Shown in pieces: positions 33,511-45,580 of a stretch of 64,000 nt of DNA. The stretch comes from Inonotus obliquus (lineage: Eukaryota > Basidiomycota > Agaricomycetes > Hymenochaetales > Hymenochaetaceae): NCBI GenBank assembly GCA_032164295.1, contig JAJHTX010000003.1, forward strand, positions 310,001-374,000, given 5' to 3'. The notes beneath the pieces are model-generated. The model searched no databases, was not told the origin of the DNA, and saw only the letters and a list, made by a program, of their open reading frames with translations. A program made the position numbers and the translations under genes. Within the stretch, counting starts at the first letter, position 1. The number at the start of each line of letters is the position of its first letter.

Positions 33511-34233
33511 GGAAGTTTGGAAGAGCCTGTCTCCGCGTAAGTTCCAAACTTATAGGAGAGGTGATATCGGAGATTCAACTTTTTACAAATTTCGGCTTTC
33601 TCCGTTCCAACAAACCGAGAGTTAAAGAGCGCAAGTACTATTTTCTGAGATAATCAGTGGTGAGTATTGTTAGCTAACGTACCCTGTCTGCAGTAGGGCC
33701 AAAGGTAGCACTAGATACATGTGTAAAAGGTCACATTACGTTTCCGCTTTTAGGAATCGTTTTCCAATTCCAATGCCTGACCTTGATCACCCGACCAGCA
33801 TCCATATCACCGCTTTTCGTCGTCTTAAACTGAAAAACTCGTCTTCCAGCCTCCAGCAATTATCAGAGTATCGGTGTAAAATTGAGAGATCGGAGATAAC
33901 AGCGAAAAATTGTAAATGTTGAGCTGATGACGTCATCAGCTTTGTGACGAATTACAAACTTTCAATTTGTAACAGGATGACGATTTCGCTTATCGAGTGG
34001 TAAAAGCGTGTAAAGTCACCAAACAGCTCTGCGATTCCACAAATGCCTGATATCCAATCGTCACATTACACCTTGGACATTGGTCAATGCAATCAAGTTG
34101 GCACCATCTATCCAATCACTCACTCCTTTTTGTCCGAGTTCTGAATCGAACCATCGTCGCTGACAATAAGCTAAGCTTATCATGCGTAAGTATGAATGCT
34201 CGTTGATTGCTTGGTTGGTGCAAGAAGGAATCC
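33511..34233. other. Intergenic upstream of P450-2
   Basis: No gene seen. Contains a local word-rich palindromic area (TTTGTAA/TTACAAA around 33906-33977), otherwise unremarkable. Confidence 0.3.
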
Positions 34234-35213
34234 TCATCCGCCGTGCTTATCGGCACCACCAAGCACGCGGCAACGGATAATAAGCTTCTCTGCGTTGTCT
34301 TCGCTCCAAATAGCGACCAGGCCCGTATCAGCCAGTCCCAAAGGTCCGAGATTCCTCCAATCATTTGACCAACCGAAAAGTGTGACGATTCCAATCTTGG
34401 GGTCGTCCCGTTCAGATGTGACGCGGATGATTAGATCCCGAGGAAGCGGGTTAAACAGTTTACGAATGCTGTAAAAGAACGGAAGCCGCTAGGCGACAGG
34501 CATCTAAGAGACATTCAGAGGTTGAAAAGACCAGAGTGACTCGACCACTTACTTGAGAAGCCCACTAAAGCTCGCGCCCGAGATGTGCACCAGCGCTGAG
34601 ACCACCCCATACATTATTTGAGTTTATGACAGGCTCACTTAATACCAATACAATCCCTACGTCCCCCGGCAGACCCATTAACAGCAAGCCATGACCATCG
34701 TCGAAGTCGACGCATGAGACAAGGTTTAAGAGTGGCAGCTATCTGAATATAGCCGTTTTCCGGTTGGACCATACCCTGCATCCTGGATCCGGTTGGAACG
34801 GGTAGAGTATCGAACAAAACCGATGCGGGCCACCACAGTCGACGTATGATTGAAGAAACGCAGGAGAACGTTCTTCCGGACGGCCCAGGGCAAGAAAGAT
34901 GAAATGTTCTACTAAGTTGAGCTTTTGGTGACCCTCGATATCGACTTTTTCTGTATCCGAAAGCGTGGCTTAACTTGAGTTGGCAGCATTAACGACCAAC
35001 GATACTTTCTGGATACGAAATCTCGGATCTTGATATAATAGACGTACTGCCGTTGAGCCATCCTTCCTCTGGATAGATACCAGACATATCGCGAAAAAAA
35101 TGGCCGCATACTGCTATGTGGCGCAGTGTGTATCCGGTGATGTACTCAGGTTCATCGGTGATAACTTGCTTACAAGTTGGTGCGCTGAAGATGTGAACTG
35201 CGGTTTGGTGCAA
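34234..35213 (-). CDS. Hypothetical protein fragments, possibly F-box-like, maybe degenerate
   Basis: Several minus-strand segments read as protein but could not be joined with confidence: VHIFSAPTCKQVITDEPEY and ITGYTLRHIAVCGHFF (35213 downwards), LRFFNHTSTVVARIGFVRYS, VDFDDGHGLLLMGLPGDVGI, and DLIIRVTSERDDPKIGIVTL with WSNDWRNLGPLGLADTGLVA, ending at a TGA (34234-34236). The style (short beta-strand repeats, a DFDDGxG motif) resembles C-terminal propeller-like parts of basidiomycete F-box proteins. Frame changes near a T7 tract (about 35096-35102) suggest decay or a missed intron. An upstream exon may lie at 35437-35691. Function not assignable. Confidence 0.35.
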
Positions 35214-36527
35214 GGCGAATACGTGAACAATAATCGACTTGCAGGCCCCCTAATGAATTCTGAGTGAATCTTTCAGCATGTCGGATTGGATGAAGCTTAC
35301 AATGGGCAGAGAATAATCCATTTTATCCACCGCACTGTTTGGACTCCACAAACGATACAGTTTCCCAATCTCCCATTTTGCGAAGTATGGGTATGTGTCG
35401 TCTCCATTCCTGACAGAGAATCCGACAATGACGTCTTTAAATCACCTCACGAGCGCAGCATCTGGCATTTGCATTAGCTCGCGAAAGGTAACTTCGCCCA
35501 TTTCGTAAACCCCAAGAACAATAATGTATGGACGTCTGAAGGTGAGACATCATATGGACGTAATCAAGAAAATCTGAGAGAGCATACGCCGTTCCGAATG
35601 TGATGGCACACCTCCTCTCCTGTGAAGCAGTCGACTTGTTCATCAATAACGGGACCATCCAAGTAGATCTTCGCCAACTATCTTGCCTCACAGCCTAAGC
35701 CAATCTCCCAGAGTGACAACTCGTTCTCTTCAACGTCTGCAGTGGCGACAGACACCAGCGTCCAAGATGAGCTTCAGCCGCACAACTGGAAGACCGCGGC
35801 GGGTCAGAAGCTTACGGACAGATAATTGTCTATCCGAAGTCTTGTACGTGAGCGAGCCTTCACATTTCTCTGGAATGTTTGGACCAAGAGCTGTTTAACG
35901 TTCTATATCAGAGATGACAACGTAGAGCATGTACGAGATGAGGAGAAGAGGACTAGCTGGCAATCCCTAACTGTCCCACGTGCGTTCCCATGGGCATGTC
36001 GCGTGGTGCCGACGATCAATGCAATGGCAACTCGCCAGAGTCACTATGAGAGAAGGATGTTAACGGTTGTCGGACCTCGACAATGGTTTTCCCCAAGTAC
36101 TGCGGCCCCAATCTTACGTAAATTGCTTTTAGCTAAAGTGTGCAGAGTGTAGTTCGCCATCTGCATTGAGGTTGCGTTCTCTCTCCCTGCTTCGACATAC
36201 TGCCTATCTGCAGAAAAAGTTTCCCCGACTACTAAAGATGATCTCCAAGCACACTGTGTTTGGCACTTCGAGTGGGTGATCTGATTTGGGCGAACGGAAC
36301 TTGTGCAAATCGCACTGTAGCTGAGAGTCATTTTCGAGAGCTTCACAAAAATTATGTTCAAAACTGACGAGTCTCAATTCCAGCGTTGTAACTACGGGAT
36401 CATGACTTCTAGTTACTAGTTACCAAGAAATAGCGGGAAGGGACTGGTGACAAGTAGAAGGCAACAACCAAAATGTGACGCGACAATACATACAACAAGA
36501 CAAACATGAAGTCAAGACACAAGCAGG
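35214..36527. other. Intergenic, 3' of GMC oxidoreductase 1
   Basis: More than 1.3 kb in which no frame on either strand shows a known family or consistent splicing. Possibly includes remnants of the hypothetical gene to the left. Confidence 0.3.
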
Positions 36528-38596
36528 CTAGCTAATGCTGGTCTTCAATAAATCTGCACACTTTTCGGCAACCATAACTGTTGGGGCTTGGAGATGAGTC
36601 GCAATAATCTGTGGGAATACACTACTGTCTGCTATGCGCAACTTGCGAACACCATGCACACGAAGCTCATCGTCAACAACACCAGGGGATTTGTCGTCTT
36701 CGGGGCCCATTCTACACGACGACGAGTAATGGTACGTTGTCCTTGCCCATTGTTTGATGAAGGAGTCTAGATCAGCGTCCGAGGTGCTTTTGGGAAGTTG
36801 CGAGTCAGTCATCGGATATCCATCCTTCCGCATCGCTTCTGCAAGACGTATTGATAGCCGCAAAGATGTTCTTAACACCTCCCAGTCTCTCGGATTGGAT
36901 AGGACGTTGAGATCGCATTGGATCGGGTCGTTAGGATCGCTTGAAGTTAGTCGGATAGTTCCCTTTGACTGCGGACGTAATACTACGCTCATAAAGCTGA
37001 ATGATCCTGTGCTTTTGTCAAAAGGAGCTCCAGTTGCGTCATATGCAATCTACAAGAAGCCTGGCATTAGATAGCGTTGGGTCGATGATTTCCGACTTAC
37101 AGGCATGATCTCGATGTTCGGGATGTTCGCGGTATTGCGTGCATCCAGTTGCGACTTATCAGCACGAAGATTCGATTCCTCGTCCAAGAGTTCATCGTTT
37201 GCGAAAATTATTGATTCCAAGACAGGTGAAAGGAGGAGACCCGTTCCTCGAAAGAGGTATTTGAAAAACTCTCGTACGAATACCAGTGGGCGTGATTCAA
37301 GAACAACGAGCGAGTCCTCCATTGGAACATGATAAACAATTGGCACGGCAATATGGTCTTGCTACACAGGTCATTTAGTTAACTCTGAAATGCTATCTGA
37401 CCAGACGCACAAGATGAGCACCAACGCCAGGAAGGTGTTTGAGTACTGGGATTCCGAGCGCTTCAAGATGATCCTTAGGACCAATACCGCTACAAGATTT
37501 CATCGGTGAGTGCATCCACTCGGGTGACTTGAAAGCGGACGAACCTCAGCATAAGAATCTGTGGATTTCCTTGAGGTCCACTACATAGAATGATTTCTCG
37601 CTTCACAGAAACGTGTTTGGCCTTGCCTGGACGGCTAGCGGATTGCAAGAATACTCCATCGGCTTGAGAGATGTCGGACGAGCCTGGACTGATGTCAAGC
37701 TTAGTTGCAATCGTTCCTGTGCATATGGTCAAATTCGATCTGCGGGCCCGGACCAGTTCCAGCGGAAGGAATGCGGTGAACGCCGAATGACGATAGCCTT
37801 TGTCGCTAATCGTAAATTGTGCTTTAGCGCAACCAAGGATAGAGCTTGTAGATGAGTTCAAGTCTTCAATGTAGGGTAGTCCTAGCTCCCTTGTGGCATT
37901 AAACACACTGTCGTGTATCATCAATAAGATACTTCGGTGCAGTGATGGGTACCAACCGTGAAGAGGAAGAAAAATGGACATTTGTATGAATACGATTCAT
38001 CCACTCCCCTTGACCGGAAATGAAATATGAGATAAGTAATACTACGTACAGTCATGCATTGATGAACCTACCCTCGTGACCTCTTTCATTTCCTTTCTGC
38101 GCTTCTAAAGAAAGCTCGCTTCGCTTGAAGAGTGGCAAGATGTCATCATAACTCCAACCTTTCCTGCCATCGGCACTCCAAGCGTTATACTCCGCGGCAG
38201 TTCCACGGGTGTACAGCATTGAGTTTATTCTTGACGTTCCTCCTAGGACCTTACCGCTGAATATGTCCAATTTTCTTTCGCCGATGAATTTTTGCGGAGT
38301 ACTCTCTCGTCGATACGTCCGTGAGCCATCTGAGGCGAAGTCAGTTGAAAATAGTGGAACACGGGATGACCAAGTATCAGTAGCCATTCCGCGCTCGACG
38401 AGAAGCACTGTAACGTTGGGATTGCTGCTAAGCCTGTTGGCGAGGACGCAGCCTGCGGTTCCTCCTCCTAAGATATGTGTATTGTTATACAGAAGTAATG
38501 ACTATTAGTAAACCACCCACCGAGTATAATGTAGTCATACTCGTCTGCAAGTACACTACAGGTAACTTCTGGATAGGACGAGGGGAATGGCCACAT
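36528..38596 (-). CDS. GMC oxidoreductase 1 (FAD-dependent, aryl-alcohol oxidase/choline dehydrogenase-like)
   Basis: Glucose-methanol-choline family flavoenzyme oxidising an alcohol. The start MWPFPSSYPEV (38596) is shared with GMC2. Exon 1 is 38521-38596 (76 nt), exon 2 38072-38467 (396 nt), exon 3 52 nt; further exons run to the stop at 36528-36530. FAD motif YIILGGGTAGCVLANRLSS; second GMC signature GKVLGGTSRINSMLYTRG; SGIGPKDHLEALGIP; C-terminal WARTTYHYSSSCRMGP with the first catalytic His; ADSSVFPQIIATHLQAPTVM with the second His (ATH). Both catalytic positions known from aryl-alcohol oxidase are present. No signal peptide, so likely intracellular. Divergent from the 7-TM gene at 39015. 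It could oxidise a hydroxyl made by a cluster P450. Confidence 0.88.
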
Positions 38597-39014
38597 TGTG
38601 GTTGAGGTGGGAGCAAGAGGAGCGCGGTTGCAGGTTAAGTACCCGACTGAAGTTTGATATGGTCACCTGACCGTCAACGGGAACCAACCCAACTTGTCCT
38701 CCGACATCTGCCATCTTTGACGAACAACCGAACAAACAAGTTGACCAAGCTACATCAAAGATCCGAGTAGCAGTAGCAGAAGAAATTATGATGTTCCTGC
38801 ACCAATTGGAGGCGATATTTAGACATCAAACGCGGACAGTGCAAATTACCGAGTTATCGAAATACACGAACGGAAAATATCTCAGTACTCCATTAATGCT
38901 CAACGCAGCCCCCTATCATGCACACTTGATATTGATGGCGGAAAGCAGCCTGAGGCTTATAAGATCGTTCATCCAACCTCTCCGATAAGCATTCAACGCG
39001 TGTTTCCACCAAGC

Positions 39015-40244
39015 ATGGCCGACTCTGTGACTCAGACGATACCAACACCACCACCTGGGACGAACTTCCTTGCCACCATCAGCACATCCCTCACGTTCAT
39101 AATGGTCGCAACCCCCTTCGGCGCAATGCTTATTCCAGTCCTAATCCTTCTCTTCTTCTTTTCCACAGCGGCATCAAGGAGGGCTCCTGTGTTCTACCTC
39201 AATGTAATTGCGTGTCTTCTGGGACTTCTGGTCGCTTTTATGAATGGCGCATTAGAAGTGAGGCAGATGCTTCACCCAGAGGACCAGATACCCCAGTCAA
39301 TGTTCCTAGCTACCATCGCAATCACACTCACTACACCCATGATCGTTGACTCCGTTCTTCTGACGAGAGTGATTGCATTCTACCCCAAACGCACATCCAC
39401 TCGTACCGACCGCCTACGTGCTATTCTTTTCCCTGTCGTTGTTAAAATCGCACGATTTATTGTCGTAGTGCTCTATCTGCACGACTTCGCCACCCGGTCC
39501 AAGGATGTTGGAAGCGTAATTCTCATCGGTGCGACAACGTGGTTTAGGAATCCCTACATAATCGCGGAGTGGACTCTCCAAGTGGTCGACAATTCGTGAG
39601 TCAATAGCTTACACCCCACCCACTGATTAGTGATGGTGCTGACTCCTACTTATCTTTTTGCCAACCTGATCGTACAGCTATTCATCGCTGTTCCTACTAT
39701 ATAAGCTGCGCCTCTTTGATGTGAATGGAAGGGCAGGATGGATAGTGAGGCACCGTGAGTCACAACATGCAAATTAATCTTATTCTCATACTAAAACCAT
39801 CGCCCAGCTACAACGTTGAAGAGGATCCGTGGCTTGTTTTACATCGCTCTCGGCAACTTCATTTTCCCCGTCATTCTAAACGTCGCCCAGATTATTTTCA
39901 TTACATCCGACCGTTCCTTCCTTCACGGCACGTATGTCTTGGTCGTAAATGACTACGTTAGTATCCTGGGAGTCGTATTTGCAACTATCTGGACGACTGG
40001 GTCACATTGGAGCCGGGAGAAGTTTGGATCTACAGGGTCCACCTGGAACCAAGAGGAGCCAAAGGAATCTTATGCTCCTGAAGGAGTGGAGTTGCATGCT
40101 GTCCGACTGCCATCTCGAAATGCCGCCTCCGACGTCGAATCGAATACTTCCTGGCTCCAGAACGAGCTCGAATCATCCGGTGATACCCTTGACTCCAACC
40201 GCAACAAGATTTATATGAGTAAGGGCCAATCTGGAGAAATATGA
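39015..40244 (+). CDS. Seven-TM membrane protein, GPCR-like topology (364 aa, 3 exons)
   Basis: Integral membrane protein of unknown function. Exons 39015-39595, 39678-39754 and 39808-40244 total 1095 nt in frame. Seven hydrophobic segments are visible: FIMVATPFGAMLIPVLILLF, VFYLNVIACLLGLLVAFMNG, FLATIAITLTTPMIVDSVLL, ILFPVVVKIARFIVVVLYLH, a TM around VVDNSYSSLFLLYKL, IALGNFIFPVILNVAQIIFI and YVSILGVVFATIW. The C-terminal tail of about 75 residues is hydrophilic, Ser/Glu-rich and probably cytosolic. The layout recalls fungal GPCR-like proteins, but no pheromone-receptor motif was recognised. Shares the upstream region of 418 bp with GMC1. Confidence 0.75.
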
Positions 40245-41160
40245 GCGTGCCTATCAAAGCAAGTCTTACAGGACGTCGCGTAAGTCATCTATTTGGTTAA
40301 CTATTCCGCTCATGGAAGCTAAACTATACCCATATTGTTTCTTCCATAAGTTGTGCTATACAATCTACAACTACAAGGGGAAATAATGATTAGGTATTGG
40401 TTCATTTTTTTTCTTCGAAAAAGAGTCCAAAATGACAGAGACTGTTAGCAATAAGAAACGTTTGCTTGCTTGTATCTATCGATAGTGTGATGTGGATGAA
40501 ACAGTCATGTGTCCGAAGTCTGACAGTCGTTCTGTTAGAAATCAGAGTCCAGCTTATAATGTCCCTCATCCAAAAATCAGATACTCCGAAACAGCGGAAA
40601 GTAACATGAACCCGATTGAAGTGAATGGACATCCAAATTAAATCAGGCCGTATTGAGGATATCAACGTTCGCTGCTTATATGTGCATAAGTGGGGCTACC
40701 TAGTGAGAGAAGAATGATGGCAACGGACCTCGAATATAAACCGTGTATGCTATGGAAATGTACATATTGCACATGAAGATCCATGTTGTAGTTCTTGTTC
40801 GATTTTAAAAATAAAACAGGTCAAATCTTGTGACTTCGGTGTTGAGAATGCAACTGCAACGACCACCTTCATTTGACTATGCTTATCGGAATTGATGAAC
40901 AAGCCAGCTATGATTCGCCTAGAACTTCCTGAAACAGCGGAAATCATAAAGATGCATAACCTTGCCCACACGGAGCATGTTGTCTCTTCTACAGAGGATG
41001 CCGGCGAGGCTTATTAAATTCTAACGCATATGAAAGTACCAGATCCCCGTTACTGCTGCCGCACGCATTGATTGATTGATAGATGTCACGTCTTGGACTT
41101 CGATTATAAACTTAGAAACACCTGCATTAACTCATCCAGGTTAAGTATCAGAATCAGGTA

Positions 41161-41186
41161 CACACCGGACAGAAATTCATTCCCCG
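41161..41186. repeat. Dispersed word CACACCGGACAGAAATTCAT (copy 1)
   Basis: Closely matches ACACGCCGGGCAAAAATTCA at 56563-56588 in the same orientation, both followed by TTCCC. It also resembles the end of the adjacent 132-bp inverted-repeat unit, so it may be the end of a related element. Confidence 0.55.
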
Positions 41187-41230
41187 ATAGAATCAGCTTT
41201 CTCTGATATAGTGAGTGGATCTAGAATATG

Positions 41231-41362
41231 ACACACCGGGCAAAATTACGTATAGGAGCCTCCAGAGTTTTGGTCGGAATGCAATACCAGCCAATCAGAG
41301 CCGTTTTCTCGCATTCTGACTAAAATTCTCTACCCTGAAAAATGTATTTTTGCCCGGTGTGT
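41231..41362. mobile_element. 132-bp MITE-like element
   Basis: ACACACCGGGCAAAA at 41231-41245 is the exact reverse complement of TTTTGCCCGGTGTGT at 41348-41362. No coding capacity. Flanks (AATATG left, GATTTG right) show no clear target-site duplication. Size and perfect termini fit a miniature inverted-repeat transposable element. Confidence 0.65.
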
Positions 41363-42341
41363 GATTTGTGGCGTGAGAATGTATATTTGTCCAGTTAAAG
41401 TAAAGTAAGCCGGAGGTCAGGACTGCCGGCCATACTTAGTCGACATCATCATACCTGGTCCACTGATCTGCTCTTCGTTTGACATACTACGAGTGCAGCA
41501 GGCATTAGTTGTTCACGACACATGCAGAAGCATAGCTAGAGGTCTGAGCTTCCGGTGGTACTATCTACCGGTCTAAAGCTGGCAAGTCGGAAAAGCATGA
41601 TTACGGGTGCTGGTAATAGTACTGACGGCAGAAGATGTTATTACTCTTATCGCAAAACTGGTTCAACTTGTGAAATCCTATTTCGCTTCCATCATGGGCC
41701 AAGTGGGGTGATACGAGTCTGCATCAGTACAGTGTATGTAGATCCGGTGTTTCTGTGTTTGGGTGTACCGTCTATATATGTTGAGTCCGGGTGGCAGGAA
41801 ATGAAATGTGCGAGTATCTAGCACTTTCGCACGCGGGGAGAACCAAGATCCATTGCTCGGTGACAGATATGGCTACAGTCAAGCTACATTGAAGTGTTCA
41901 TCCGCAAGTTACACGATCAGTGAAATCTTTCGGTAACTTGCACGGAAGTCTAGCTTTGACTAAAATAATCTGAACGTGTACCTGTAAGGAGAGTTGACGT
42001 ACCTCAAATCGAGCTCCTGCTTATTTCCACCCGCGGTGATCGCGGAAACACAACAACTCGTGTTTTGAGAACCAAGGTGTATCATAGTCCCAGAAGTGGA
42101 TCCCTTTGAGTTCCGAATTGTTCTGCTTTCGAGGATATTGGACTGAGCTCTCAGTTGTTCATGCTTTCCCCAGTAATAGATGACACAATTGTATTCAACT
42201 ACTGAGTCAGGGATAAATACCATACAAGATGACAATATTTTACTAGCCACGACTCAGACTACTATAAATCCACTCAGTTTCATACAAACTCCGAGTATAA
42301 CAAGGCCAACTTGAACAGTGGTATGCGAATAAACGTTGAAG

Positions 42342-44522
42342 CTAGTAAGGAACAAGAGTCATTTCGCCTATGGGAGGAACGGAGGTCACATTGAGTGGGT
42401 CAACGACGAAGTAGGTGTTCCCTTTAAGTACAGGAGTTGCGCGGCAAATTATCGTCCAAACTATCATTTTGATTTCTGTCAGAAGCATTAAGCAAAACAT
42501 CGCGGGTGGACGGAATCTAAGCCGTACCGGCAATAGCAAGCACGCGACCAGGACAAGCCCACCTTCCAAGACCAAAAGGGAAGTACGTATGGTTAACCAT
42601 TGCTGCCTGCTTACCCGTTCCCATCCAGCGCTCTCCATTGAAGGTTGCAGCATCGTCACCATGGTACAGAGTGCTCATGTGTGCCAACGAGGCAAGCGGA
42701 ACTACAGGATATCCTTACGATGTAATAGATAGTATGAGATTACACGAATCACCGGGGCATAGTGCGAAGCTAACCTTTCGGAATAGTATATTTCCCTAAG
42801 GGAACATCCGTAGTAGTTAGTCTGCACGTGCTGAGCGTGTCTCCCTTCGTTCTCAGGACCTCGCGAATGAATGAGTCCAATTTGACACCTCTCTGGAGCT
42901 GGTCATAAGAGATAGAAAAGGAGTCTCCAGATGATTGTAGCTCGGTAACCTCGAATAGCTCTTCACGCAGAGAAGGTAGATGCTCGGGCCGGGTTGCAAG
43001 CTCGTATAGAACCCAGACGGCAACTGACGCCCTGCAAATCGAAAGATATGAGGAAACGTGCCTCTAAAGTGCTCAATTGCTCACGTCTGATGCACAGAGG
43101 CGAAGATGATTCTGGGTAGTGTATTACTAGTTAGTTATTTCGAATGCCCGTGACGAAAGCGTACCCAAGTATGAGAACTGAAATGCGTAAAAACGCAGAA
43201 AAGGGGACTCTGCCATCTACGTTGTTGCAGTACTTGCTTGATAGATAATCAAGAACGCTGCCCTATATTCGCTGTTATCTTCCAGATACAAGAAAGTAAT
43301 CACAACGACTGACCTTAAAGAGTTCTGGGCTCTCCCCAACGTCCTCCGGAAGATTAACCCGTGAACTGACTTTTCTCCATACTTGGAGCCCGATTGACTT
43401 GTAGAATAAAGGGATGGTTTTGCTTAAGAATTTTGCCCTGTAAGTAGTAAGTATACTAAACACCAAAGGAAAATAGTTAGATACGGACCAAGCGAGCAGA
43501 CGATATGCATTTGGCCATGCGGTGCCCCATCGTGACGTATTCTGGAATAATCCGGTGACAACAGCCGCGTCGTGACCGACGATTTCTATGACATTGAGGT
43601 TGTCTGGGGTGACGAAATCCTTCAATAAATGTCAGTTGCAACTCAAAGCGAAACCCAAGGTGAACAAGCACCGGTCCAAGTATCACACGAGCCATCGCTT
43701 CGGATATGCTTCTGTGAACATGGTCCAGGGCACGAATGCATCGCACGTCTCTGTCCTTCTCACTCGCACAATTGGCATCATGCATTAAAGCACCGGCATG
43801 GCTTTCAAAAACAGGGAATACTGACAGAGAAAGTTTTAGATTTGTAGGTGTCAATGGACAAGAACCATTCCATACCTTGCTCTACCACTGTTGGCATCCG
43901 TGTGATGATGACATTGCGTACCAAATCATCGATGTCGTTGAAAAATCCCGTAAATAGTTTGTTGAAGTAGTGCAAGTTGAGGATCTGGGGGAAAAGAACA
44001 GATGGTGAAGGAACGATACATGACTATAACGAGGAATCATACGAAAGCCGTCCCTTGTTCAAAGCTGAACAAAGTGTTTGTGGTAAGGACTTCATGAGCA
44101 AAGATACTATCTACGATGTATTCAAGCTTTGTGTGAACACAGTTACTACATGTCAGATTTCGGCCGAGGATCTCATTGATGACCACTTACACGACCTTTT
44201 CGCTTGACAGCAATTACCGGACCATAGTGAGCAAGGGAACGCTCATATGCTTCTCTTGGTTTTTCGAAGAGCTCGCGTTCCTTTGCTGGGATGAATAATC
44301 TAAGTACTCCAAGATGGACCGACACGGACCGGAATTTTGACTATAGGAGGTAGTCGTTCCAGAGATCGGTTGCGCTAATCGACAATCAACTTCCGTATGT
44401 TAGACTGCGGTGGAGATATTCATCATTGTTACCTTGGTGAACAGAACGATCGCAGTAAAAGTCGCCCCAAATAGCGATACGAGCGTAAGCACCGAGACTG
44501 AGGGGAAGAAGTTCACGGTCAT
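42342..44522 (-). CDS. Cytochrome P450-3 (different subfamily from P450-1/2)
   Basis: Membrane-anchored P450 monooxygenase. The start at 44522 opens into the anchor MTVNFFPSVSVLTLVSLFGA. Exons then read RNRSLERLPPIV, FIPAKERELFEKPREAYERS with LAHYGPVIAVKRKG, LEYIVDSIFAHEVLTTNTLF with SFEQGTAF, LNLHYFNKLFTGFFNDIDDL, VHRSISEAMARVILG, the K-helix REVLRTKGDTLSTCR, LGKYTIPKGYPVVPLASLAH, FNGERWMG and a canonical heme motif FPFGLGRWACPGR. The last exon is EIKMIVWTIICRATPVLKGN to the stop at 42342. The FxxGRWACPGR type is that of fungal P450s related to ent-kaurene oxidase-like enzymes and clearly differs from P450-1/2. The junction near 44320-44370 could not be resolved and might hide a lesion. Confidence 0.78.
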
Positions 44523-45580
44523 AGTGAGGAATGCCTATGTGCTCCAAAGAGGTCAGGAGGTGTTTTACGTTCGAGTCCGGGTACTTTCAGCCCTACCGCA
44601 GTGAGCAGAAGTTCAATCCATGTATCCTTGGCATCGAAAGATGGACACAAGGAAAGCTCCCTTTTCGCTTGCCCCTAATTGCGATCGCGGGGGAATCTCC
44701 CATAATAACTCGAAGTTCTGATGTATGAAATCAGCGAGCTGAGGCATTCTACGTGTTCCCTATCTTTCCGGACCCTTCCTGAGACTTGCACGGAGATGGA
44801 CGTTTGCCCTGATGTCACGTACTGAAAACTAGGGCTCGCTCAAAGTTTGAGCATTTCATCAAATCACCATCTAAGGGGATATCAAAGTCTTTAGCGATTG
44901 ATAATTGGCTATACAGGCTAGGCAGCGGAAACACTCATCGGTGATTATTGATCAGACTCGGAGCCAAGGACAACTTGGAGCCACGGACGAGATCAATCAC
45001 GCTGTTGCGATGTGTCATCCACGTGACGCACCTCTTCCCCTCCCTTTCTCTTCACTCACCCTCGATCGAACTCCAATTCCTTCCGTCAGAATGAAATAGG
45101 CAGTCCCTTTCATCGCATTCGAGACTGGGGTGCGTTTCTAAGTCCATTGTACACTCACGCTCCATCTTTAGCATTGGTAGTATATCTCATCCGAGTCGTC
45201 CATCATGATCGAAGTATTAACCCCTCTACTTATCCTGCGAACTCAACGGAGTCCACTTGAATCTATCTGACATCTCGGATAAACTCGCCCACACATAGTG
45301 GCATCGAGTCGCACAAGAATCGCTTAGATATCTACCGGTCTACGAGGAAAGATCAGACCCCGGTGTAAAAGGATCTCAGTTCCACTGACTGCAAGTGGCG
45401 ATACCAATATCGATAGTTCATCGCTGTCTAACGGCTTCCCCATAGGTCACCGAGGACTCCGCTGCCCATTGGTGGTCATTGTCAGTGTGCAGCTGGAAAA
45501 CACTTAATACCCTTGCCATTGCTCTAACAAAGCCCACTCCCTCCGCCTTGCCTATACATTGGCCACATCTTAGCACGAAT
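44523..45580. promoter_or_regulatory. Divergent intergenic region (P450-3 / GMC2)
   Basis: About 1.06 kb between divergent starts. Open frames at 44905-45099 and 45418-45651 show no family motif. No clear regulatory element recognised. Confidence 0.3.

Larger units (their letters stand above)
40245..42341. other. Intergenic with a small inverted-repeat element
   Basis: About 2.1 kb between the 7-TM gene and P450-3, both 3' ends pointing in. A 96-codon minus frame at 41960-42250 has no recognisable motif. The only structure seen is the 132-bp inverted-repeat unit and its neighbour, annotated separately. Confidence 0.4.

Noticed and set aside
35683..36152. Plus-strand ORFs between the F-box-like fragments and GMC1
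   Set aside because: Overlapping frames with no consistent splicing or known domain.
39015..40244. Identification of the 7-TM protein as a Ste3-type pheromone receptor
   Set aside because: Topology is compatible, but no receptor-specific motif was seen and no pheromone precursor gene (CaaX end) was noticed nearby.
41960..42250. 96-codon minus-strand ORF with several Cys, considered as a hydrophobin or small secreted protein
   Set aside because: Cys spacing does not fit the eight-Cys hydrophobin pattern and there is no signal peptide.
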